A stretch of 64,000 nucleotides of DNA from Pseudomonadota bacterium (GCA_029561145.1 JAKQJM010000057.1:62001-126000), one strand, 5' to 3'; numbered from the stretch's first letter, positions 18,774-29,944 are shown. Numbers and translations: made by a program. Notes: generated from the letters alone by a model not told the origin.

Positions 18774-19415
18774 TCATCGACTTGATTCTGCGTCGCTTGC
18801 CTGGCCGAACTGGGCAATGAGATCGGTGAGGCTTGTCAGGGTCGCGCGGCGCATCGGCCGTTCGCTGATGCGGTCGAGCGGTGCCTGACGCAATCCATCG
18901 ACCGCAAACACGCTCACATCGATCGTGATCCCGTCCGCGGCGAACACGATCGCGGGTACCTCGATCTCGATGCCCGCGCCGAGGCGCATGCGGCGATCCT
19001 GCTGCTCGTGGGCGATCGCCGAATCCGCCAGCAGGTCCGTGATCTCGCGCAGGTTGTCCGTGAACAGGTGCAGGCACACGGCTGAGAATTCATCGGCGCT
19101 GCCATCCAGGACAGCGCCCACCAGGCGTGGCTCGAAAGCCGCAAAGAAGCGCATTGCCTCGACCGCGGTTTCGCGCAGGCGCGCAAGTTGGCGCGGCTGG
19201 GACCGGCTCTGGAAAAGACGCTGATGCTCTCGCAACGCGGCATCGATGTCGCTGTTGCGCGGCAACGGCGCGCTGCCGGAGAGGCCGAGCCTTGAGGCGG
19301 CCTTGAGCTTGGCCGCGTGATAGTCGCGCATTCCCTGTTCGGCGATCAGCCTGGCTGCCTCGATGGCGATGCGTCGCTGCAGATTCGACGAATTGTCCTG
19401 AACGTCGCGACCCAT
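18774..19415 (-). CDS. Conserved hypothetical protein coupled to PBP1A gene
   Basis: I recognise the general family (proteobacterial proteins of about 210 residues starting with a helical RRIAIEAARLIAEQGxxDYxxAKxKAA segment and containing FFAAFEPRLVGAVLDG), but its function is not established and its annotation in databases is inconsistent. The middle part (SAVCLHLFTDN) has a nucleotidyltransferase-like feel, which is speculation. There is no signal or membrane segment. Its ATG shares one base with the mrcA stop (TGATG), so it is translated with the cell-wall synthase. Confidence 0.75.
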   Translation of the reverse strand: MGRDVQDNSSNLQRRIAIEAARLIAEQGMRDYHAAKLKAASRLGLSGSAPLPRNSDIDAALREHQRLFQSRSQPRQLARLRETAVEAMRFFAAFEPRLVGAVLDGSADEFSAVCLHLFTDNLREITDLLADSAIAHEQQDRRMRLGAGIEIEVPAIVFAADGITIDVSVFAVDGLRQAPLDRISERPMRRATLTSLTDLIAQFGQASDAESSR

Positions 19416-21892
19416 CAGAAGACGTCGTAGGCCTCGCGTTGTTCTTCTTCCTGCTGATCGGGGCGTGTCGCTAGCTGGGTCACGTCCTCGGTCTTGAAGA
19501 ACTCGGTGATCGAATCCGGATCCCCGGCAGGCGCAAGCAGCCCGCTGTTGCGATCGACGCGTGCAGTCGTGATGCCAGGCGGCATGTCGAACGATTGCTC
19601 GTCCATGTCGCGCAGTGCGGCGCGCATGAATCCGATCCAGATCGGCAGCGCCGACTTGGCGCCGAATTCGCGACTTCCCAACGAGCTGAAATCATCGAAA
19701 CCGACCCACGCGGTCGCGACCATCTTTGCATTGAAGCCCGAGAACCATGCATCGCGGTATTCGTTGGTCGTGCCCGTCTTGCCGGCCAGATCACCCCGCT
19801 TGAGCACCATGGCTCCCGAGCCCGTGCCGCGCCTGATCACATCGCGCATCAGCGAGGTGACGAGGAAGGCATTGCGTGCGTCGATGACGCGGGGTGCAAG
19901 CCGTGGCTCGCCATTGCCGCCAGCCGGGATGTCAGCCGCGGCGTGGGCGCTCGCGATCGGACTGAAGGCGGTACCCGGGGTCGTCGGATTGGACGTGCTC
20001 CTTTCGTGTTCTTCCTCGAGGATGCGTTGAGGACAGTCGCGACAGGCGCGCAACGGATCGGCGCGGTAAAGCGACTTTCCATCGCGATCGGTGATTTCGG
20101 CAATGAAGTAGGGATCGACAAGAAAGCCGCCGTTCGCGATCACCGCATAGCCACGCGCCATCGAAAGCGGTGACACGGCCGCCGTACCGAGCGCCATCGA
20201 CAGGTTCTCGGGCACCTGCTGCGCGGAGAAACCGAACCGGGTCACGTACTCGTGTGCGTAGTGAACGCCGATCGCATCGAGCAGGCGCACCGACACGAGG
20301 TTCTTCGACTGGACCAGTGCCTCACGCAGGCGGATCGGTCCGTCGAACTTGCCGTCGTCGTTGGACGGCGTCCACAAGCCGTTCGGCCTCGAAACATCGG
20401 GGAAGACCAGCGGGGCGTCATTGACCACCGAGGCCGGGGTGAAGCCGTGGTCGAACGCGGCAGAGTAGATGAAAGGTTTGAAGCTGGAGCCTGCAGAACG
20501 ACTCGACTGGGTAGCCCGGTTGTACTTGCTGCGCGCGAAATTGAAGCCGCCGATCATCGAACGGATCGCGCCATCATCAGGTTCAAGGCCGACCATGGCG
20601 CCTTGCACGGCCGGAATCTGCGCAAGCTGCCACGCACCTTCGTCATTGCGCACGACGCGGATGATGTCGCCGAGCTTGAGCACTTCGTCGACCCGCTTCG
20701 GTGCCGGGCCGCGTCGACTGTCGTCCACATACGGTCTGGCCCAGCTCACCGCGGCCAGATCCAGCGCGGCCGTCTGCCCGTCGAGCAACTGGACCATGGC
20801 TTCCTCGCTGCCGATCTGGCTGACGACACCGGGAATCAGGCCGCTGACCGTGCGGTAGCCGTCGATCAAACTGGCGAGATCTTCGGGCTTCGCATCGGCC
20901 GGCACTTCGGAATGGGCTTCGGCGCCGCGGTAGCCATGGCGCTGGTCATAGTCGATCAACGAGTCGCGAAGCGCCTGATTGGCAGCCTCCTGATCGCTGG
21001 AATCGATCGTCGTACGAATCACGTAACCGTCATTGAGGGCCTCGTTGCCGAGGCGTTCGATGGCTTCCTGGCGCACCAGCTCGGCGACATACGATGCTTC
21101 GATCTCGATCGGAGGCTCGTGGGCGAAGGACTGGTCGGGTTCCGCCATGGCGAGCTCGTAGGCCGCCTTGTCGATGTGGCCGAGATCGAGCATGCGCCCG
21201 AGTACATAGGCCCGGCGCAGCATGGCGCGCGGCAGGTTGTTGATCGGATTGCCGGTCGACGGGAATTTCGGCAGCGACGCCAGCATCGCGCACTCGGCCT
21301 GGGTCAGCTGGCCGAGCGTCTTGCCGTAGTAGAACTCGGCCGCCGCCGCGATCCCATAGGCGCGATTGCCGAAAAAGCTCTTGTTCAAGTAGAGCTCGAG
21401 TATCTCGTCCTTGCTCATCGCGTTCTCGATGCGAAAAGCCAGGAAGATCTCGGAGAGCTTGCGCGTATAGGTGACTTCGGGGCTCAGGAAAAACTGTCGC
21501 GCAACCTGCTGGGTGATCGTGCTGCCGCCCGCGACGTGCTTGCTGCCGGTAGTCGTGACCAGCCAGACCGCACGCGCGATCCCGCCGATATCGATGCCGG
21601 AGTGGCTGTAGAAATCCGCGTCCTCGGCGGAAAGCACCGCGTATTTCAGGCGGTCCGGTACATCCTTCATCGTGATCGGGATGCGCCGCGTCTCGCCAAA
21701 TGTCGCCATCAGCTTGCCATCAGCGGACAGTACCTTCAGCGGGACCTGCAGGCGCACATCCTTCAGCGTCGCCGCCGAAGGCAGTCGCGGAGAGATCAGC
21801 CAGTAGGCAATGCCGAGGGCGAGACAGCCGAGCAGGGCGCCGCCCAGACCAAGGTAGAGGGCGTAGCGGGCGAGGCGGAAAAAGATTTTCAT
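19415..21892 (-). CDS. mrcA: Penicillin-binding protein 1A (class A PBP)
   Basis: This bifunctional peptidoglycan synthase has 825 residues. An N-terminal transmembrane helix (about 12-33) is followed by the GT51 glycosyltransferase domain, with the catalytic glutamate in SAEDADFYSHSG (E90), GGSTITQQVARQFFL and RKLSEIFLAFRIE. An OB-like insertion follows, then the transpeptidase with SSFKPF (SxxK), the SxN region and KTGTTNEYRDAWFSG (KTG). The start MKIFFRLARYAL was chosen over an ORF start 16 codons upstream. It is divergent from pilM, the same neighbourhood seen in many gammaproteobacteria (ponA-pilM). Confidence 0.96.
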   Translation of the reverse strand: MKIFFRLARYALYLGLGGALLGCLALGIAYWLISPRLPSAATLKDVRLQVPLKVLSADGKLMATFGETRRIPITMKDVPDRLKYAVLSAEDADFYSHSGIDIGGIARAVWLVTTTGSKHVAGGSTITQQVARQFFLSPEVTYTRKLSEIFLAFRIENAMSKDEILELYLNKSFFGNRAYGIAAAAEFYYGKTLGQLTQAECAMLASLPKFPSTGNPINNLPRAMLRRAYVLGRMLDLGHIDKAAYELAMAEPDQSFAHEPPIEIEASYVAELVRQEAIERLGNEALNDGYVIRTTIDSSDQEAANQALRDSLIDYDQRHGYRGAEAHSEVPADAKPEDLASLIDGYRTVSGLIPGVVSQIGSEEAMVQLLDGQTAALDLAAVSWARPYVDDSRRGPAPKRVDEVLKLGDIIRVVRNDEGAWQLAQIPAVQGAMVGLEPDDGAIRSMIGGFNFARSKYNRATQSSRSAGSSFKPFIYSAAFDHGFTPASVVNDAPLVFPDVSRPNGLWTPSNDDGKFDGPIRLREALVQSKNLVSVRLLDAIGVHYAHEYVTRFGFSAQQVPENLSMALGTAAVSPLSMARGYAVIANGGFLVDPYFIAEITDRDGKSLYRADPLRACRDCPQRILEEEHERSTSNPTTPGTAFSPIASAHAAADIPAGGNGEPRLAPRVIDARNAFLVTSLMRDVIRRGTGSGAMVLKRGDLAGKTGTTNEYRDAWFSGFNAKMVATAWVGFDDFSSLGSREFGAKSALPIWIGFMRAALRDMDEQSFDMPPGITTARVDRNSGLLAPAGDPDSITEFFKTEDVTQLATRPDQQEEEQREAYDVF

Positions 21893-22056
21893 GCAGCGGA
21901 CGCGACTTGTGATGGCATTCAAGGAAGGAGCGGTAAGCAATCGACAGAGTATAGGTCGAATGGGGTTTTCCGATCAGCGAAAGTGGCTGAACGGTGTCCG
22001 GATCGGGCTTTTTCGGGTTGTTTTCGCGACGGGATCGACTATTTGCACGCTCCCTG

Positions 22057-23193
<1,137 letters not shown>

Positions 23194-23194
<1 letters not shown>

Positions 23195-23937
23195 TGGCCA
23201 GAATCAACCTACTGCCCTGGCGGGCCGACAGGCGCAAGCAGCGCGAACGCGAGTTCTACATGATGCTCGCGGCGTCTGCGGTCGCCGCCATCCTCGTCTT
23301 CCTCGGCGCGTCCTACTGGATGGGACAGCGCATCGAAAACCAGGGTGATCGCAACACCTATCTCGAAAAGCAGATCAAGCTGCTCGACGAAAAGATCGAA
23401 ACCATCAAGAACCTGGAGCGTGTCCGCACCCAGCTGCTGGCGCGCAAGCAGATCATCGAGGATCTGCAGTCGAATCGATCGCAGATGGTTCATCTGTTCG
23501 ATCAGCTCGCCAAGACCATTCCCGAGGGCACGCGCCTCACTTCACTCAAGCAGGCCGGCGACAAGTTGACCCTTGAGGGCGTTGCGGAATCCAGTACACG
23601 TGTTGCCACATACATGAAATCCCTGGAGAACTCTCCTTATCTCGGCAAGACCGATCTGGCCAAGATCGAGAGCAAGGAAGGTGCGCCAGGCGCGGACAAG
23701 AAGATGCCCTATGTCTTCTCGCTTTCGGTGACCACGAAGAAGTCCGAGGACCCGGCAGGCTCCACGGACGCCGATGGCAAGCCGATTGCCGGGGCCGATG
23801 CCACGTCCGCCGTCGCAACCGATCCCAAGGATGCCGCAAAGCCGGCTGATCTGGGTGAGCAGCTCAATTCGGCGGCTGCGCAGCTCAACGCCAAATCGCC
23901 GCCTGGCAAACCTGCCGCAGAGGAGAAGAAGCCATGA
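23194..23937 (+). CDS. pilN: Type IV pilus assembly protein PilN
   Basis: PilN is a bitopic inner-membrane protein. Its short cytoplasmic N-terminus, MARINLLPWR, is the peptide that docks into PilM, followed by one transmembrane helix at about 22-40, a periplasmic coiled coil and a small ferredoxin-like domain. At 247 residues it is longer than the roughly 180-200 typical. The extra length is a C-terminal Ala/Lys/Asp-rich low-complexity tail from about residue 185. Overlaps pilO by 4 bases. Confidence 0.94.
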
Positions 23938-24653
23938 GTTTCTTCGATGATCTGCGCAATCTCGATCGCAACAATGTCGGCAACTGGCCAAAGTCGATCA
24001 AGGGTTTCTTCGCCTTCCTGATCGTGGCCGTCATCCTCTTCCTCGGCTGGTGGTTCCAGATCAGCGTGCAACAGGAGGAACTCGAGCGTGCCGAGAAGAA
24101 GGAAGTCGGATTGCGTGCCGATTTCGTCACCAAACAGGCCCAGGTGGTCAATCTCGAAGCTTACGAGAAGCAACTCAAGGACATGACCGACGAGTTGCAG
24201 CAGATGATCAACCAGCTTCCCGGCAAGACCGAGATGCCGAAGCTGATCCTCGAGATATCTCAAGCAGCGCTCGGTGCCGGCATCTCCAACGAGTTGTTCC
24301 AGCCCGGTCCCGAAGCGATGAAGGGTTTCTACGCGGAAAAGCCGATCCAGTTGCGCATGGTCGGCACCTATCACGAGTTCGGCACCTTCATCAGCAAGGT
24401 GGCTTCACTGCCACGTGTCGTGATCCTTACCATGCACGACGTGTCCTTGCGGCCGAGCGGAACGAAGGGTACGCCTGCAAAGAACAGCAAGATTCCAGCG
24501 GCGGGTGGCACCTTGACGCTCGAAGGTACGGTCAAGACCTATCGCTACATGGACAACGACGAGATCGATACCTACGAGGCGGCCAACGCCCCGAAGGGCA
24601 AGGGGGCCAAGAAGCCGGCCAAGGCCAAGCCCGCAGCCAAGGGAGGGGAGTGA
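23934..24653 (+). CDS. pilO: Type IV pilus assembly protein PilO
   Basis: PilO pairs with PilN in the inner-membrane alignment subcomplex. The 239-residue protein has a short cytoplasmic start, one transmembrane helix (about 22-40), a coiled coil (about 45-90) and a C-terminal pilO domain with PIQLRMVGTYHEFGTFISKVASLPR, split here as the family block before VVILTMHDV. The last 20 residues are Lys/Ala-rich. One base separates its stop from the pilP start. Confidence 0.94.
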   Translation: MSFFDDLRNLDRNNVGNWPKSIKGFFAFLIVAVILFLGWWFQISVQQEELERAEKKEVGLRADFVTKQAQVVNLEAYEKQLKDMTDELQQMINQLPGKTEMPKLILEISQAALGAGISNELFQPGPEAMKGFYAEKPIQLRMVGTYHEFGTFISKVASLPRVVILTMHDVSLRPSGTKGTPAKNSKIPAAGGTLTLEGTVKTYRYMDNDEIDTYEAANAPKGKGAKKPAKAKPAAKGGE

Positions 24654-24654
24654 C

Positions 24655-25200
24655 ATGAGCATGTCGAATGCCGGCGTTCCCCGAATCCTCGTTGCAACAC
24701 TCGTACTGGTGGCGTTATCCGGATGCATGTCCGGAACGCGCGAGGTCGAGGCATGGGTGCAACAGGAAAAAGCAAAGAAAGGTGCTCCGCTGGAGCCTCC
24801 TCCGGTCATCAAGACCTTCGAGACGTTCGAGTACACGTTGCGCGCGCCGGATGACCGGGATCCGTTCGACTTGCCGAGCAGCGACGAGGAAGAAAAGCAG
24901 GCCGAGGCCGGGCCGAGGCCGGATCAGAACCGGACTCCCGAGCCGCTCGAGGCCTATCCGCTGGATGGTCTGAAGATGGTCGGCACGCTGGGGGCCGCCA
25001 CCGCTCCCGAAGGCCTGCTGAAGGATCCGGAAGGCGTGATTCGTCGGGTCCATCTGGGTAACTACGTGGGACAGAATTACGGACGCATCACCGCGATCAA
25101 CGAGGGCCAGATCGATCTGGTCGAGTTGGTTCCGAACCAAACAGGTGGCTGGGTAGAGCGCCAAACCTCGATTTCGTTGGCGGATGCCAACAAGAAATGA
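24655..25200 (+). CDS. pilP: Type IV pilus assembly lipoprotein PilP
   Basis: PilP is an inner-membrane lipoprotein that connects PilNO to the PilQ secretin. The 181-residue precursor has lipobox LSGC at about residue 23. The mature protein has the signature RDPFDLP-like DRDPFDLP, PLDGLKMVGTLG, and the beta-domain block VHLGNYVGQNYGRITAINEGQIDLVELV. An alternative ATG lies two codons downstream. Its stop overlaps an ATG used by the pilQ ORF. Confidence 0.95.
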   Translation: MSMSNAGVPRILVATLVLVALSGCMSGTREVEAWVQQEKAKKGAPLEPPPVIKTFETFEYTLRAPDDRDPFDLPSSDEEEKQAEAGPRPDQNRTPEPLEAYPLDGLKMVGTLGAATAPEGLLKDPEGVIRRVHLGNYVGQNYGRITAINEGQIDLVELVPNQTGGWVERQTSISLADANKK

Positions 25201-25223
25201 CCGACCCGTTGGGGGTAAGCAAA

Positions 25224-27506
25224 ATGACTACGACAGCTACTGACTTCCAGGGGCGCAACCCCGTAAAAAGGACAAGACTGGCCCGTTTTGCGGGTCTGTT
25301 CGCGTTGCTGGGGCTTACCTTCGCGGTGTCGGCGCAGGCCGAAAACGTGCTTGAGGATCTCACCTATACCGCGCAACCCGGCGGGCGTGTCGAGATCACG
25401 ATGCGATTCGCCGAACCGGTTGCGGTGCCCCAGGCATTCACCACGGAGACTCCGCCGAGGATTGCACTGGACCTGGCCGACACGCGCAATGCGCTCAGCC
25501 AGCGGCGTATCGAAGTCGGTGCCGGGGCAACGTCGGGAATCTCGACGGTCGAGGCTGCGGGTCGGACGCGCGTCGTCATCGACCTGTTTCGCCCGGCCTC
25601 TTACGAGACGCGCATCAACGGCAAGGAATTGATCGTCAGCATCGCCTCCAACATTGCCGGCGCAAGCGTTGCGGCCACGTCAGCGGCAAACAAGAACCCG
25701 ACCAAGACGATCGCCAGCCAGTCGGTCGAACTGACCAATGTCGATTTCCGCCGCGGCAAGACCGGAGAAGGGCGCATCGTCGTCAGTTTTTCGGGACCGG
25801 GCGCCGCCGCCGATCTGCGGCGCGAAGGCGACAAGGTCGTCCTCGATATCCTCAATGTAAAGCTGCCGCCCACCCAGGCGCAGCGTCTCGACGTCCTCGA
25901 TTTCGCCACGCCGGTGCAGTACATCGAGACCCGTTCGCGTGGAACAGGCGTTCGCATCGACGTGACGGCGCAGGGCCCGTTTGAGCAACTGGCCTACCAG
26001 ACCGGCAACGAATACGTCGTCGAGATTTCGCCCAAGCGTGAAGACGAGAAACTCAAGAAGAATGCGGAGCCGGTCTTTAACGGCAGCCGTGTCACGTTCA
26101 ACTTCCAGGACATCCCGACCCGTTCGGTGTTGCAGCTGATCGCCGATGTGTCGGATCTCAACATCGTCGTTGCCGACAGCGTGCAGGGCAATGTCACGCT
26201 GCGCCTGATCAATGTGCCCTGGGATCAGGCCCTGCATATCGTCCTGCAGGCCAAGGGTCTCGACCAGCGCAAGCAGGGCAATGTCATCTGGGTGGCTCCG
26301 CAGAAGGAGATCGCCGATCGCGAACAGGCCATTGCCGACGCGCGCCTGCAGATGGAAGACAAGGTCGAGCTGGTTTCGGATTTCATTCCGATCAGCTACG
26401 GCAATGCAAAGGATATTGCCGCGCTTCTGACCAAGGACATAAAAGGCAGTCAGGCAGGTGGTGGTGGTGGTGGGCAGAGCGCTGGTGCAAGCCAGCAACG
26501 TGGATTCCTGTCACAGCGCGGCACGGTCAGCTATGACGACCGCACCAACACGCTGCTGGTCAGCGACACGCCGCAGAAGGTCATCGAGATTCGCCAGTTG
26601 ATCGCCGTGCTCGATCGTCCGGTGCAGCAGGTGCTGATCGAGTCACGCATCGTCATCGCAACCGATACGTTTGCGCGCGAGCTTGGTGTCAAGTTCGGCA
26701 TCAGTGGCGGCTACGAGGATAACAACGGCAACGTCGTCTCGACCGCGGGAACTGCAATCGGCACCGACCGCATGAGCAACCTTGCCCTGAACAACCGTTT
26801 TGGCGGAAACCGCGGCTTGCCGGTCTTCAATCCGGGAACGATACCGACCTCGTCGGGCGGCGGTAGCGGCGGTGGCATTGCCGTGCCCAACCTGAATGAC
26901 CGGCTCAACGTCAACCTTCCGGCATCGACGCCGGCCGGCAGCTTTGGTCTTGCCATCCTCGGCGCCGACTATCTGCTCGACCTCGAACTCTCGGCCGCGC
27001 AGACCGAAGGTCGCGGCGAAGTGGTGTCGAGTCCGCGTGTCGTGACCGCGAACCAGAAGGAAGCGATCATCAAGCAGGGTCAGGAAGTCGCCTATGTGAC
27101 CTTCCAGAATTCCGGTGGTGGTGCGGGTGGCACGGCAACCGTCAACTTCAAGGAAGTCGTGCTCGAGCTCAAGGTCACCCCGACCATTACGGCCGACGAT
27201 CGCGTCGTGCTCAATCTCGGCGTCAAGAAGGATGCGGTCAACCGCTACATCGACAATCCGGGTGGTGGCCAGGTGCCGATCATCGACAAGCGCGAGATCA
27301 ACACGTCGGTGCTCGTTGACAACGGCCAGACCGTGGTCCTTGGCGGTGTCTACGAAGTCGAAAAGCGCGACGACCTGACCAAGGTCCCGTTCCTCGGCGA
27401 CGTGCCGATTCTTGGCAACCTGTTCAAGAAGACCGGGCGCACTGATACGAAGGCGGAGCTGCTGATCTTTGTCACGCCACGAATTCTTAGTGAAAGTCTG
27501 AAATAA
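25224..27506 (+). CDS. pilQ: Type IV pilus secretin PilQ
   Basis: PilQ forms the outer-membrane channel for the pilus. The 760-residue precursor has a signal peptide ending near VSAQAEN, two N-terminal AMIN domains (about 30-240), a secretin/TonB N-terminal domain (NFQDIPTRSVLQLIADVS), and NolW/secretin_N. The secretin core contains VSSPRVVTANQKEA and ends VPFLGDVPILGNLFK. A five-codon GGT run makes a glycine linker near residue 415. I chose ATG 25224, with GGGGG 10 bases before it; the ORF start at 25197 overlaps the pilP stop and is also possible. Confidence 0.96.
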   Translation: MTTTATDFQGRNPVKRTRLARFAGLFALLGLTFAVSAQAENVLEDLTYTAQPGGRVEITMRFAEPVAVPQAFTTETPPRIALDLADTRNALSQRRIEVGAGATSGISTVEAAGRTRVVIDLFRPASYETRINGKELIVSIASNIAGASVAATSAANKNPTKTIASQSVELTNVDFRRGKTGEGRIVVSFSGPGAAADLRREGDKVVLDILNVKLPPTQAQRLDVLDFATPVQYIETRSRGTGVRIDVTAQGPFEQLAYQTGNEYVVEISPKREDEKLKKNAEPVFNGSRVTFNFQDIPTRSVLQLIADVSDLNIVVADSVQGNVTLRLINVPWDQALHIVLQAKGLDQRKQGNVIWVAPQKEIADREQAIADARLQMEDKVELVSDFIPISYGNAKDIAALLTKDIKGSQAGGGGGGQSAGASQQRGFLSQRGTVSYDDRTNTLLVSDTPQKVIEIRQLIAVLDRPVQQVLIESRIVIATDTFARELGVKFGISGGYEDNNGNVVSTAGTAIGTDRMSNLALNNRFGGNRGLPVFNPGTIPTSSGGGSGGGIAVPNLNDRLNVNLPASTPAGSFGLAILGADYLLDLELSAAQTEGRGEVVSSPRVVTANQKEAIIKQGQEVAYVTFQNSGGGAGGTATVNFKEVVLELKVTPTITADDRVVLNLGVKKDAVNRYIDNPGGGQVPIIDKREINTSVLVDNGQTVVLGGVYEVEKRDDLTKVPFLGDVPILGNLFKKTGRTDTKAELLIFVTPRILSESLK

Positions 27507-27589
27507 GCGTCCAGGGGCAGGTGACATCCCGAGGTGTTCACCGAAGTGACGTGTGACGAGAACCTATTGCGATCCTGGAGAAAACCAAG

Positions 27590-29887
27590 ATGAAATTCCC
27601 TACAAAGACGCTTGGACTGCTGTTTGCCAGCCTGGCATTGGCCAGTTGCGGCGGCGGCGGCGGTGACGGCGGTGCAGTCGGGCCGCCCCTGAACGGCACG
27701 ATCACGCTGACGACCACGCGCACGACGTTGCCACTGAATCCGAACAATGTGCTGCCGTATCCCGGCTCGCCGTACATGGCCGAGGTTGCATTCACGTACC
27801 GCAACAATGCCGGTGTGATCACGGCGCTGACCAACGATGCAACGTTCACGACCAGCTCGCCGAGCACGGTCAGTCTTTCCTCGCCGGATGACCCGACGAC
27901 GACGGACATCAACGAACTCGCGCAGCGTTTCGTTTCGTTCCACGATACGACCAACAACGGCTCGTATGTGTTCTTCGCGACCTCGTATGACGTCGCGGGG
28001 ACTTCGACCATCACCGCATCGGCGACGGATCCGTCGACCAACCAGACGGTTACCAAGACGCTCGTCTTCACGGTCGCGGGCACCACCCCGCTGCCGGCGG
28101 CCCTCGACATCAGCCCGAGCCCGGCCAGCGTGTACATTCCTGGATCCGGTGGCTCGACCAACTCGGTCATCAGGGTGCAGGTGCGCGACGGTGCCAATCA
28201 GCCCGTGCCGAATCCCGGTGCTGTCGACAATGTCCGTTTCGAGATCGTAGGAAGCACGGGCGGTGCAATCCTTTCGACGACATCGTCGACGGGTCCCGCG
28301 ACCGGCCCCAGCGTAAGCAGCCAGACAATCAACGGCATCGCAACGGCTTCGTTCCAGGCGGGCACCACGCAAGGCCCGATCCAGATCCGTGCGACGGTCG
28401 ATCGCAGCGACAACAACGTTTCCAATGGAATCGGCGATGCCATCTCGGCCACGACAACGGTTGTGGTTTCTGACGGCAAGCTGTTCAGCCTGACCCTGGC
28501 ATCTCCGATCATCAATGCGCTGCGCGTGAATCGCGTGTCGGATGGTGTCGTGCCGCCGGCCGACCTCGAACCGCCGGGCGACGATGGCATCCCGCCCGAT
28601 CCCGATGCCACCTACAGTCTGACTGTCAGTGCATTGGCCAAGGACAGGCAGGGCAATCCGGTCGTTCCGGGCACCGTCATCCGTTTTGGCGTTGTCGATG
28701 AACCGTTCAACGTCGCCGCCGATGAATTCTCGATGTCCGGCAGCGATGGCGACGCACAGGAAGGCGGCACCCTGTTCACTTCCGTGTCCGGTGAGTTCGT
28801 CACGGGCGGCGGCGGTGCGGGTCCTGGCGATGTACTGGTCGTATTCGGCAAGGAGGTCCAGGGTAACAGTGACCTCGAAAGCGCGCTGACCGTGCAGCGG
28901 ATCAACTCGCAGACCAGCCTCAATACATCGTCGAGCTTCAATCTGAACAACACGACCGGGAGTACCGTGAACTACGGACCGGTGCTGCCGTATGTGGTTG
29001 CGCGTGCCGAGCACGGCAACATCACGGCGACCGGCGTCACGAACGACATCGGCCGTGCGTCGGCGAATCTCAACTACACGATCTCGACGTTGGGTTATCT
29101 CAACGTGATCTGGGCGCAGGGTGAGAGCGTCGACACGGTCACTGGTGGCGCCAAGCGTGTGACGGATGCCGAGATCGGTTCGTATCCGGGCCTTGCGCCG
29201 GGGACGATCGTGGCATCGCCGTCGCCAATAATCGGCAATCGAAGCGAGCAGGTGCAAGTGTGTCTGTATGACGCGATGCTCGCTCCGCTCCAGCGCGCGC
29301 GTATAGGCTTCTCGTTCCAGTTGACGCAGGGCACCGGTTCCGTGGACGGAGTCAGCGGGAGTGGGATCCTTGGCACAAGCACGGGAGCCAACGGTTGCGC
29401 GATTGCCCATGTCGTGACGTCAGGGCTCACCGCGAGTACCGAGACCGAGGCGAGCGGCACGCTGACCTTTTCGCTCGGCGGGCTCACCACGAGCGTTAAC
29501 ATCATCGTGAATTTGGCTACGTTGCAGGTCGCTCCGAGTGCCATTACCGTTCCGGCCGCGGGCATCACGCGTACGATAACTATCACGGCCCGCGATACAG
29601 GCGGCAGCGCGATTCCTGGAGTCGCCATTACAGGCGCCTGCACGGCTTCGGGTGGCGCGGGGGCCACGATAGCACCGGCGACGTTCGGCGGTGTGACTGG
29701 ACCGGCGGGGTCGACGACACACACCGTTACAGCATCGAACTTCATCGTCCCGGGCACGCCGACGACGCCGCCCGTCTCGGGAAGCGGTGTATGCACATAC
29801 ACGACTCCGCAAGGGCTGAGCGCATCCGTGTCGTTCAACGGCGTCATCCAAACGGCCGATTGCGGTGGCTTCAGCCCCTGCCCCTAA
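27590..29887 (+). CDS. Surface lipoprotein with Ig-like (invasin-type) repeats
   Basis: This is a 765-residue predicted lipoprotein with lipobox LALASC (C20), then Gly5-Asp as a flexible tether encoded by GGC repeats. The rest is Thr/Ser/Gly/Val-rich and beta-strand-like. It contains recurring Ig-like modules of the Big_1/invasin style, for example VTKTLVFTVAG, ISATTTVVVSDGK and GTVIRFGVVD, about 100 residues apart. Only a few cysteines occur, clustered near the C-terminus. It starts 83 bases after pilQ with GGAG before the ATG and ends at a strong terminator, so it may be read from the pil promoter. Adhesion or a pilus-related surface role is inferred from place and fold, not shown. Confidence 0.8.
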   Translation: MKFPTKTLGLLFASLALASCGGGGGDGGAVGPPLNGTITLTTTRTTLPLNPNNVLPYPGSPYMAEVAFTYRNNAGVITALTNDATFTTSSPSTVSLSSPDDPTTTDINELAQRFVSFHDTTNNGSYVFFATSYDVAGTSTITASATDPSTNQTVTKTLVFTVAGTTPLPAALDISPSPASVYIPGSGGSTNSVIRVQVRDGANQPVPNPGAVDNVRFEIVGSTGGAILSTTSSTGPATGPSVSSQTINGIATASFQAGTTQGPIQIRATVDRSDNNVSNGIGDAISATTTVVVSDGKLFSLTLASPIINALRVNRVSDGVVPPADLEPPGDDGIPPDPDATYSLTVSALAKDRQGNPVVPGTVIRFGVVDEPFNVAADEFSMSGSDGDAQEGGTLFTSVSGEFVTGGGGAGPGDVLVVFGKEVQGNSDLESALTVQRINSQTSLNTSSSFNLNNTTGSTVNYGPVLPYVVARAEHGNITATGVTNDIGRASANLNYTISTLGYLNVIWAQGESVDTVTGGAKRVTDAEIGSYPGLAPGTIVASPSPIIGNRSEQVQVCLYDAMLAPLQRARIGFSFQLTQGTGSVDGVSGSGILGTSTGANGCAIAHVVTSGLTASTETEASGTLTFSLGGLTTSVNIIVNLATLQVAPSAITVPAAGITRTITITARDTGGSAIPGVAITGACTASGGAGATIAPATFGGVTGPAGSTTHTVTASNFIVPGTPTTPPVSGSGVCTYTTPQGLSASVSFNGVIQTADCGGFSPCP

Positions 29888-29914
29888 GCACGAAAGGCTG
29901 ATGTCAGAAATTGG

Positions 29915-29944
29915 AAAAAGGGGCCGCGCAAGCGGCCCTTTTTC
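29915..29944. terminator. Intrinsic terminator after the pil/Ig-lipoprotein operon
   Basis: AAAAAGGGGCCGC and GCGGCCCTTTTT pair around a GCAA tetraloop with one bulged G. The T-run on the plus strand starts 29939, and the A-run on the other side makes it potentially bidirectional. Confidence 0.85.

Noticed and set aside
27350-29410. 686-codon minus-strand ORF opposite pilQ and the Ig lipoprotein
   Set aside because: Shadow frame; the plus-strand products have lipobox and Ig-like patterns, while this has arginine-rich low-information sequence.
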